Source: Gordionus sp. m RMFG-2023 (Eukaryota > Nematomorpha > Gordioida > Chordodea > Parachordodidae). From it: a stretch of 64,000 bases of DNA. Below are positions 26,601 through 38,600 of the stretch, piece by piece. The notes under the pieces were generated by a model that was not told the DNA's origin, made no database searches, and was given only the letters and a program-made list of their open reading frames with translations. Every line of letters starts with the position of its first letter. Position 1 is the first letter of the stretch. The translations under genes were made by a program, and so were the position numbers. The stretch spans positions 26,274,508 through 26,338,507 of the forward strand of contig NC_088776.1 of the NCBI RefSeq assembly GCF_954871325.1, read 5' to 3'.

Positions 26601-29600
26601 ATAATCCAAAAAAAACTAAAACGATTTTGCCCACCTAGGTTTTATCGAAAGACAACAATCAGTGAGACTCTTCATAGAATTATATGAAGTTATTTTTGCA
26701 GCACTCGAATCCTACGTATCCAGCAAAGAAAAGGATTCCTCAGATGCTGAAAATTTTTTACAGGCGACGAAGCCATAATTTTTAATATTAATTCAATGTG
26801 TATATTTTTTATTTAATTATACTTATGATTTTAGCAACTTCAAAAAATTAATTTGGATTTAAGAGAGGTTATGAATAGGGCAAAGGATATTGTTGAAATA
26901 TTAACAAATATCAGAGAAAATGTGGATGAACAATTTCATGATATTTACAAGAAAGTAAAGAAGATCGCTAATTTGTTTGGGATTAAAATTTTTAAACTTA
27001 GAGTAGTTTCTAGACAGTCAAATCGCTTAAATATTGATGCCTCTTCGATTGAGGATTTTTATAAAATAAATATTTTTATCCCATTGACACATTTTTATTT
27101 CAATTAAAAGAAAGATTTATTAGTCATATTTGTATTTTAAAAAGTTTTTATTTTCTTCTGCCGGTTGAGTCTGAATTGTTGATTACACATGAAACGCGAG
27201 AAGATATTAAGAAAATCTCAGAGTTTTATTCTGATGATTTATCAGGATCGAATGATAAGTTACTTTATGATGTCGAATTTTGGTATAAAAATCTCGACAG
27301 AATAGAGTACTCTTTGAGACCTAAAAATGCTTTGCAGGCTCTTTCCATGTGTAATTGCACTTTAGATTCCCTGTCAAATATCAAAACATTACTTTTTATT
27401 TTAGCTACTTTACCGATTAGTACCTGCACCAATGAAAGGTCTTTTTCAACTTTGAAAAGGTTAAAAACCTATTTAAGAAATAGCACGGGTGAAAACCGTT
27501 TAAATGGATTAGCCCTAAAGAGATTATTCTAGATGAATTAGCCAAATCTCAGAGAAAAGTAGACCTCTCTTTATAAATTCAAATCTATGATTATCATATT
27601 TTCTTAGTCATAAAATTTTTATATGCAAAACTTAATTATAATGAATTCTTAGTCATAATATTTTTGTATTTTTAAAAGAAATATTTATAGATTATTTTGT
27701 ATTAATTATAATTGTTAAATTATTTTTTAAAATACCGTACAAGAATTACTTATATTTTATTGAATTATATATTTTTTAAATATAGTTATTTACAATAAAT
27801 TTTTAATATAATAATCTACATAAAAATTTCTACATTTTGAAATTTATTTTATTGTATATTATCATTAAAATAAATGCATAGTTAAATAAAGAGATTTTAT
27901 TTATACTAAAGTATTTTAATAATAAATAAAATCTATATCTAAAATTTAAAAAAGAATTATTTTTAACACTCAATCAGGTATATTGAGTGATCTTAAAAAA
28001 TGTAAGGTTCGGGGAGCAAATTTTTTTCTTTCTAAACTATATGAATTAATTTACAATTGACTAAACATAGATTAAATTTTTAGAATAATGTTTTCAGTGT
28101 TCAGTCGCTTATTAATCATAAATTTAGCCAAAATTGTTACTAATATTTTTTTTATTCATGCTTGTTACTATAGTGACAATACACTAATAAAGCACATAAT
28201 ATTGCCAATATTTAAAAGTAGAGTTTGGGGGCTTCGCCCCCCCCCCAAAAAAAAAATTTAAACCCCCCCCCCATGGATAAATCCTGGCTACGCCACTGAG
28301 CCCGAAAGTAGTATGATTTTAAAAATGAATTACAAGCGAAACCTGGTCGAGCCTTTTTTTTTACAAAACCTTGGACGATCGAATTGATATAAATTAATTA
28401 ACTTGGAAAATCATATAATGAATCATTTAATTTTCTGCTCATATTTCCAATTTTCTTTTAAAATAATTTATAAAATATCGTAACAATTATTTATAATAAC
28501 AAATTTTAAAAATCTCAGTCGGATATCAATAAATAAAAAGCCTAGGGGCCAAATTTAAAAATGGGAAAGTCCTTTAAATTCGGGCATAAAATTTGACCCT
28601 TGCAGGTCTCTGTTAATATAAAAACTCGGGAGAAAAATTAAGTGAAATAGCAAAACAAATTTTCACCGATACCTTTTATATCATTAGCGCCAATTACATC
28701 TATCGTTTCTTTATCGAAATTGTATTTCTTGATGTAGTTGTTGAAACAAGAATAAAATTTTGTGTTCAAAAGTAAGAAGAAATTAGCTTATAATATAAAA
28801 TATAAATTATGCACATCATTAGTATTATATTTTTTAAGTTTTCTTAAAATAAATTCTGAAGATAATAACAAATTTGATCCTAACATTATTTTGATAACTT
28901 CTTATTTACATCTTCCTTTTTCTTAAACAAAATTAGATTTATTTTTTTTAGATAAGAATGGATAGAGTATTTTGAACTGATCAATACAATAATTAATTCA
29001 TTCAAATAAAAGAAATTGGGGCAAATAACAGTTATTTTTTAGTAACAACAAATATTAGTCTATACATGTTGGTAATCTAAAAAATATAATATAAAACGAC
29101 TCTTACATTCCAAAGTAAAATCGTTCTTAGAACCACGTGATATTTTTCTGTATAAAGATTGCTTTAAGGAGCAATACAAAATTTTTATGTGAGGCAAGGC
29201 AATTTCCTAAATGTAGAAAGTAAAAAAAGAAATGAATTCCGTATATTAAAATGTGCAAAAAATACTTACGGAGATGGTTAAAAATGAAGCTAATTCTTCA
29301 ATAGGTGCAAGCAAAAATACCTGACCTAACCAAGGCGATGAAGCAGATGGGAAACTTTCTACGATATCCCGTAACATCGTTATCATACTTTCCTATAATG
29401 TAAAGTTAAATTACTTTATAAACTTTTTTGGTACATATTATTTGGAATAATTTAAGGTCCCCATAAAAGAAGGATAGAGCATTCGATATCATATATAGAT
29501 TCGGTGCTAATCTAAACACTGATAATTAAAGACATTACTCCTATATTATTTTAATCGGGCAAAAGACCGTAACCTAATTTTTGTTTCGAGTAGTCCTGGT

Positions 29601-32600
29601 AATTCAATTTTTTATGGCATGATTTTTTAACAGGTTATAATATGATTTCTATTCATTAGCCAAAACATTAGTCTTTTCAAATATGGTGAATGGCATTCCT
29701 TTTATTTTAAACCAGGGATTTAAACCTTTTTTAAATTTGCCGGATTCAAATTCGGATTTAATTAAGTTATTTTGAAAAGGGTTAAATTTGGGTTCAGGTT
29801 TGGTAAAAACAGGTTCGGTTCAAAAATTTAAGTTAAAAATTAGTTTGTTTTTTCATGTTAAAATTATTTTATATTTTAAAATAATGCACCAAACATTCAA
29901 TATTTAAAAAAATCAGCAAATAAAATAATTGTTTCAAGATTCAAACTATTACATTCATTCAAATTTAATTTTATAATTTGTCTTTGTAATATAATATACA
30001 TATCCTTTAAGAAATATAGAAAATATAATCAGAATATATACAGGGTTTGCCGTTGTTTTTGTATAGAAACTCCTATTATGAGAGCACATGTAAACAACAT
30101 TTTTTAAAATAATTTGTTCTCATTTAATTTGAACATCATGGTAAAAAAAAATAAAAAAAATATCATTACTCCTATTTTTACTATCAAATTCCCATTTAAA
30201 ACTAGCATCTATAAAAAGTCTAATTTTTAACACTAGACTTATTAATTATTCAATAAAATCATTTAAAAATTTTCTAAATAAATTTATTTGCTTTAAAATT
30301 TGTTCATTGATATAAAAAAAACATGAATTAAATGTAAATCGCATGTGGATAAGTAGTTGAAACTTGGAAGAACATATAGTATTGATAAATTTTTAAGTAC
30401 TCTTTTCAAACATAACGAGTTTTTTCGAACTAATGTTTAGATTATATATTTTATCAATGGACGTATACCTTAAATTAACTTATATTTTCAACATATAATA
30501 AATTATCAAGTTACAATTTGGTATACTTTATCATATAATTCAATGTCAAGAGGGCGGCTATCGTTATCATTTTTATTAAATTTTTGACTTTCTTCCGGAT
30601 ATAGAGTTATGATAAATTTACGTAAGCTTTCTAAATCAAAACTTGATCTGTCATTATTTTTAAAATATGAAAAAAAAATTTTTGTTTATATAAATAAGAA
30701 AATATACTTTATTAGTATAATTGGGAATGTTTATAATGGCAAATATTAAATATATGATTAATACACAATATAAAATATTAACAAATATGTTTAATGGTAA
30801 CTTTGTAAATGGGACAGTTTTTTCACATTCTTCATAGAACTGTATTAAATTTTGTGATGAGAAATGATGTTTTAAGGACATTGAAAACAAAATATCCTCA
30901 TCGTTAATATCATTTCCGTGTTTATCAACAAATTTTTTCCATTCGCTAAAAAGCATATTTCGAGCCAAGTATCTAACATAAGCGGAGCCCGGAATAAAAA
31001 TAAAATGCCGAAATAAGATGTGGAGCATATAAGGTTTCATCTGAGGAGACCAAGGTTGTTCCGAAAAGGTTAAAAAATCAAGACATTTTTTCAACACCAG
31101 ATGATGAGTAGGTAAATTCTAGATTTAATTTATAAAAAATAAAATTTATTTTTATGAAAATTCGGAAGCCGATATTAAGAGAAAGGTAAAATATTATATT
31201 CTCGTCATATTTATTTAATGTCAGGTATATTAAAAAAGTTTTTTTTAAATTTGAGTCATGCATCGGACCTTCCATTTGATAGATATTATTTAAAAATAAT
31301 ATAACAACTTTTGTTAATTTTCTTTAAATAATTTTTAAGAGGTACCTTACCTCCTTCTCAACATAATGTATTGCCTTAACTGAAGTTTGTGTCATAATCC
31401 GATTTCTTTGAATTGTTATTACATAAAATATTAATTATAACAGTGACGAAGCGTCAAGTTTGCTACTGGGGAAGCAACTGAAAAATATTTTTTATTTTTA
31501 TTGAACCCATACAAAAAATTAAAATTTACTAATAAGCGGAGTTTTTAATTGAATCGTCGACTGTAAATGAAACCCACATTCACTGAGGTAGGGGAGACCA
31601 GGGCTAGTCGGCGCAAGGGGCTTGTCGGTTCAAAGATTTTATTTTAAAACCAGTAACGATTAAAAGTTGAAATTTTGTTCTAAAATAGAAACTTATAATA
31701 TCCATATTTGGGGATAAAAATAATTTATAAAATTTAGCTATTTAAATTTTTATCTGTTATGACATGTTTTTGACGTGAAAATTACAATATTTTCACTTAA
31801 TATTATTAGGTTGTATTTAAAAATTAAAAGTTTAAACATGACAAAATGGACATTATATGAAAGTTAAATATCTATTTTAATATTTGGGAAAGTTTCAGAT
31901 TGATATCTAATGCTTAAATATATGTTAAAAAAATCATATTAGTAATATTACCACCATTGAGGTTAGTTGAATCGTGGCTTGTCGGCGCAATCAATCAATT
32001 AATATTTATAATATAATGGTAAGTAAATATATCCGCAAAATTCAAAATCGAAAGATTTTGAATAAATCTGATTACGAAGAAGCTATTAAACTATATGAAA
32101 ATAATAACTCATCAAGAAAAGTATCATCTATTACAGGTTAAAATATAATATAATATGTAGTGTATATATAATAATAATTATTATATAAATTCATTAATAT
32201 AATTTTTCATAATATACATTTCAATTTTAATATGATATCAGACCTAAATAAATATCTTGCAAACTAAAATCTTCATATATATTGTAATAATATAATATAT
32301 ATTTTGTAATATATATTGTGATATTATAATATATATTGTTATTATATATTGTCATAGATATAACATACATTTTTAGTATATAAATTTTAATCTGATAATA
32401 AGATCAATTATTTAAAATGAATTATACAAACACATATTTTTATACATTTCTATTATAATTTACAATAAATATGATTTAAATTAATACATTTTATTGAATA
32501 TGAATTTAGTATATATAAATATTAGCCTGATAATAAGATCAGGCTTAAAATTTATATATATATAGTAAACTAATATTTTTTATATAAATATATTATAATT

Positions 32601-35600
32601 GGCAATTTATAATATGATTCAAATTAAAACATTTTATTGGATATGAAAATTTTAGTGATATAATTTTGACCTGATAAAAAGGTCATATGATATTATATAT
32701 TTAAATATAAAATTAGAGATAAATTTTGAATAAATTTATTTTTTATTTTATTACGTATACCGACAACAAATTTTTTAAGAAACTATAAAAAATATATAAT
32801 TTCTGGAACTATGCCCAAGATAGGCCAAAATAATAAACAAAAAATTTTTGATGATGATGAAGAAAATAAAATTGTTGATTACCTTTTACCTGTAGTAAGA
32901 CCTTCTATGGATTATCCGTTAGGTATTAAAAAAATTATAATATTATTTAAATATTTATACATTAGATAAAGATTCAAGCTTATTATCATGCAATTCAATT
33001 AAACAAAAAAATACCCAAATCATGGAATTAATAAAAGGCTGGTGAAGAATAATTTTCTTCATTTATGAGAAGAAATCCAAGATTATCTCTAAGATCTCCT
33101 GAGGCTACTAGTTTAGCTGGAGCTGCTAGTTTTAATCAAGAGGCTGTTCTATATTTTTTTAATCTATACAAGGGAATACTAGATCAACATGAATTAAGAC
33201 CTATGTCAATTTATAATATGGATGATACAGGCTTAACAACAGTGCAAAATCCATCAAAAATTGTTGTGCAGAAGGGTCAAAAACAAGTCGGAGCCATCAC
33301 TTCTGCAGAGCGAGGCACTCTAGTGACAATGGCGCTGGCTGTTAATGCCTTAGGGAATTATCTTCCCCCAATGTTTATTTTTCCACGAAAAAAATTTTAT
33401 AATCATTTTATTAGAGACGGTCCTCAGGGATGTATTGGTGCATCCAACGGATCAGGGTGGATGCAAGAGGATGAATTTATAATGTTTTTAAGTCATATTG
33501 TTTCTCATATCAGATGCAGCCAGAAATATAAAATTTTGCTTATTTTGGATAATCATATATCCCACCAATCTTATCATGCTATTCAATATAGTATATATAA
33601 TGGGATAATACTTCTATCTCTTCCTCCACACTGCACTCATAAATTGCAGACAGTATATGGACCTTTAAAAAAATTTTATAATAAAGGTATAGATTCGTGG
33701 ATGCGAAATCATCGTGGGATCTCTCTTTCCCTTTATGATATTCCCTCTATTATAAGGATATTTTACCTTTGGCAGCCTCCTCAAGAATATTCAAAATGGA
33801 TTTGAATCTTGTGGAATATACCCATATAATGAAAATATTTATCAGGAGGAGGATTTTATTCCTTCATCAAATTCGTTTTTATTAGGAGAAAGTCTTGGAA
33901 ATCATCCTTCAGATTCCTCAGTTATTTCCTAGCTCATCAATCGATTCTCTTCCCAAAATTTTTCCCTCTTCCTAGCCCCTCATTTACTTCTATTAATCTT
34001 CCTATCCCTTCAAACATTAATCTCCCAGGCCCATCATCTATACCGATCTCTATTTCTCATAATTCGCAAAATAAAGTAATAAGGAAAAAAAAGGCCGTGA
34101 TCTTGACCTCATCCCCATTCAAGAGGGAAGTTCTTTTAAAAGAGAAGAATAAAAAACCAAAAAAAAAATATTGTTAAAAAATTAATCAAAGATGTATGTA
34201 TTATTTGTAAACAGGATTATAAAAATTTCCATAATTTTGAAGATTGGTTTCAATGTAGAGTATGTAAAGGTTGGGCGCATGGATCCTGTGCCAAAAAAGA
34301 TTGTTATTTTATTTGTTATAATTGTAAATAGAACATTATATAAATAAAGAATTATAGTTATATATTAAAATCTGAAAAAAAAAATTTTTGTCTCATAGGA
34401 AGCCTAATAAACCACTTGATTCGACTAGCCCCATCGATGAACCGACTAACCACGGGTTTGGGGCTACTAGGTTCAAAAAATGACTTTTACTAAAACTTTT
34501 TTAGAGAAAAAAATATTAGATATTTAAAAAATATAACAGCATATATTTATAGATAGATGTTTAAGGTATCGATTGGTATTTTGTAAGATTCTATATGATA
34601 ATTATTTTCGGAGCTATGATGATTTTGACAAAAATTGCGCCGACTAGCCCTGGTCTTCCCTACTCATATTTTTCATAAAATGAAAGTTTTGATTTCTTTA
34701 AGTTTTGTAAAATTGGTTTTTGTCTTCCTTTTTTAATAATCAATTTCTTCACATCAAATAGAAATTTCTTGAGCTAAATGATATTTTAAATAAATTTTCA
34801 ACAACACAATTGCAATTATTAGGCATTTTAATTTAAAAGAAGAAATTTTTTTAAAAAGGAAAGATAATAAAATATAAAAAAATTCTTCCTTTATTTATTT
34901 AAAAAAATAAGCATCCTTTTATTTGTTTCCCTAAGGCTTTTTTTTAACGTAAAATTACACAATACATATGCATGATTTTCTTTTTATTTATTATTTAAGA
35001 ATAGTTTTACAGAATTGTGATATTCGGTTTTCCAATGCAAATAATAGAATATCAAGATTAAAAAATCGAACTAGAATAATAAAATTGAAAATCCATTTAA
35101 GACTTACACTAAAAATTGTAAACTTAAAATCATCCACTTCCCACTCTTAATAATTATATACTGAAGTTCTCGGGTATAGGCTTTTGTTTTGCCCAACTAC
35201 TTTCCTTAGTCTATGGTGGTTTAAATAAAAGTTCTATTACTGTTGTGCGTACAAGTACGTGCGGCTTGCCAACAGACGTGTAGAGGGCTACTCATTTTAA
35301 TTTTTCATCCAACTTAATTTAATCCAGCTAGGTATCTAGCGTAGCTCTGTTGAACCTTCAACGTTAAAGGGCATGAGCGCTATAAATCATGTGTACACGT
35401 AAAAAAATAAGCAATTTTATATTTGCTTCTCGCACAGCATGTATATTTTTTCAACATAGTAAAAAAAAATATATTAATTTTTTAACGTAGTAAAAATAAT
35501 ATTAATTTTTTTAAGATAGTAAAATAATAACGTAGTGTAAATAATATTAATTTTGTATTAAGAATAATTTTTAAAGCGAATACATTACCGCGAATACAAT

Positions 35601-38600
35601 ATCGCGAAACAACTATCGCGAAGAAATAATAGCGATAATTGCTAATAATGACTAATTTATTTCGAAACATTTTTTTATAATTATATTATTGAATAATATT
35701 TTTAAAAAAAATAGGATTGTGACGATTTTGCACTCAATTTTGAAATAAAACTAAAATAACTTATTATCAAATGATTTATTTCCATAATAATTTTTTGGAA
35801 AAAAACAGATGGAAGGGGGAATGAAAATATAGTTTTTATTTTTTAATAAGGATAAATATTTATAAATAAAAAAAACGGATGTAAAATAAAGTTATTTATA
35901 GTATAAATATTATACGTGATATTAAGCGCACTAGCCCTAAGATGTCATATATATATCAAAGATATATATATAACAGAGCAACGCTTGGTTCTCTTATAAG
36001 AGCCCATCTAACTGGGATAAAAAGAGGAAATATTTAACTAAATAAGAGAAAACCATCCACGTTTTTTGGGCAGGCCGCAGTTACCTGTGCGCGCAAGAGG
36101 CAAAGCCCCTTACTTAAACGCCCATGGGAAAGTAAAAGGAGAGGTCAAAAGGCCCATGCCGGATTAAATAAAAGTTTATTTATGGAGGGGCTATATTGGC
36201 TATGTTAATTTTACTTTCAATTTGCATTGTGAGAAACCTAGAAATAAGAAATGATTATAATATTCATCTATCGTAAATAAAAAGCCCATGCCCGATTAAA
36301 ATAAAACTAGATTATGGAAGGATAATATTGGCTATATTGATTTTATTTGAAATAATATTGAGAAATAAATAATAACTCAGTTTAAATAAATATATTAACA
36401 TAATGTTAGAGTAGTATGCTAAAACTAAGGTTAAAGAAAACTTACGTTGAGCAATAATAAATCGAATAACCATCCAATGAGTGTACAGTATTAGGTTTAG
36501 GAATATAAAGGTTATGTTGAAAAATTTTGGAATGGGCTTGAAAATGGTAAAGAGGAAAATGAAATTTCTAAAACCTCCCAAAGGGATTGAATGAATACAT
36601 AGGAAAAACTATCGATCTATAAGGTAGTTGGTTTTCATTTTAAGAAGTTTATTGATTGAACTTTTATTATTATTCAGATGTGTAAATTGAGTTAGGCTTA
36701 TATTCAAATTCAGAATGTCAAATATCGTTTTATTTAACCAGTATGTTTTATAATTACAGTATCTTTTGTTTTTGTAGATCGGTAGCCAGTCCAGAGCTTC
36801 ATAGGCCAAATTATTTCCCGCATTTCTCAGAATATGCGCAAATAATTGAATTCTTCTTTTCTTTAGCTGTACTGCGACTGGAATGTGTTTGGATAGTTTC
36901 CATAGACTAATATTTATAATGACTCTAGGATATATATATCCATTTATAAGTCTTAGGCATCTATTAATAAAGACTTGAAGTTTTTTAGTTTGAGTTTTAT
37001 ATACATCCCAGATATCGCTTCCGTATTGTTAAAGATAAAAAAAAGTTTTTCTTTAAACCCCCTCTTTTATTATGTTAAAGATAAAAAAGTTTTTTTATCC
37101 CCCTCTTTGATAATTTTTTCATAACAATATTAAATATGATAGGAGACAGAACACATCCTTGTTTAACTCCTTTATGTACCATAAAGGAAGGAGATTGGAC
37201 ATTCTCTACTTTAAAGGTAGACATCAGTGAGCCATAATGATTTCTGAGAATTCTTATTATGTTTAAGTCCACACCTATATCTGTTAAGATATTCCATAGA
37301 ACTTCTGGCTTGATGCCATCAAATGCTTTTTTTAAATCTACAAAGATGAAGAAAAAAGGTAGTTTATATCTGAAACATTTTTGTAAGGTAATTTTTAGCG
37401 CTAAAATAGGTTGAAGGATGTTTCTACCTGGTCTGTAAGCGCAAATGTTATTTGATAATAAATGGCTAGTAGAGTTTACTATTCTATCTTTTAGAAGTAC
37501 CATGAAGACCTTAGATGCTATAGACGTCAGCGCAATCGCCCTATAGTCATCAAAAGTGGATGGATTGGAAACTTTTGGGAAGTTGCAAATAAAGGATATG
37601 TTCCATTCTTTTGGAGTAACACCTGAAACCCAAATTTTATTAAACATCTTTAGTAAAAATACTGAGATATAATCTGGAGCGACTTTTAAGTGTTCCGCTC
37701 TAATGCAATCAAGTCCGGCCGCCTTGTTACTTTTCAGTTTTAGTATAGCCTCCTTAATCTCCGACGTAGTAAAATTTGAGTTGGTGGAGAGTAGGTCATT
37801 CTCCGTAGGAAGTATCACATGATTGGAGTTGAATATTTCAGAATAATGTTCTAACAATAATTTCATTTGTACTTCAGGGTCTCGAATGATATTATCACCA
37901 ATTTTTAATCTGGGAAGACATTTAAAATTTGAAAGTTTTCCGAACATTTTCAATTTCTTATAAGCATCAAATAATCTGTTGCATCTCATATCTGCAATTT
38001 CATTTGCTCTATTGGCCACATATTTCCTTCTATCTGACCTTAGAAGTCTCTGTATAGTTTTCCATAGATACACATCTCTATAGCTTTTGGTTTTTAGTTC
38101 CGCTATTTTGGATTATGTGGTCGGGGATATCTATTCTTTAGGGGGAGGGCCTTTAATTTTGGTAAAATTCTTACAGTTGAGTAATAGGATGTTTTTGAAA
38201 TTACTCCAGCAGCTTTCCAGGGTTGAATTTCGATTAGTTTGCATGAAACAATTTATTTCTAGAGAGAGCTTAATCGAAATTTCATCTTTGACTAATGGAC
38301 ATTTTAAATTATTATAGTTTTCCCGAAAGCTTAGTTGGCGGGGAGCTACTCTCTTAGATGCATATAAAGTATTTTTGTTTCTCCACAATTCACTATTGAT
38401 CATTAAATGTCCTTTCACCATTTTGTGGTCAGAGATGTTGACTGTAGTAATCGCTCTCACATCCAAAAACCAGTTGTGAATGTTTGACAAAATAAAATCA
38501 ATTTGTGATGAATATTTATTTCTATAGAAATTAAAAATATGTTGAATCTTATGTTGATAAAAAGTATTTTGTATTTTAAGGCCCTTACTTTTAGATAGTT

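Larger units (their letters stand above)
24284..28612. mobile_element. Outer element with CAGAGACCTG ends
   Basis: The left end CAGAGACCTGTATG is mirrored by TTGCAGGTCTCTG at 28,600-28,612. Between 28,500 and 28,612 lies a GC-word block (GGGGCCAAATTT, TCGGGCATAAAATTTGACCC). The complete hAT at 24,309-28,298 sits 25 bp inside the left end, so it landed in this older hAT-like MITE. The 8-bp flanks do not match exactly. Confidence 0.55.
31591..34660 (+). mobile_element. Complete pogo-type (Tc1/mariner superfamily) transposon
   Basis: Inverted tips GGGGAGACCAGGGCTAGTCG (left) and, at the right, CGACTAGCCCTGGTCTTCCC enclose 3,070 bp. TA dinucleotides at 31,589-31,590 and 34,661-34,662 are the expected target duplication. 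It carries a spliced, decayed transposase in the plus orientation, antisense to HTT. Confidence 0.93.

Noticed and set aside
31078-31275. 65-codon frame on the minus strand as one exon
   Set aside because: Only its first part (to KYDEN) matches HTT. The rest is the short intron read in frame and breaks phase with exon 12.
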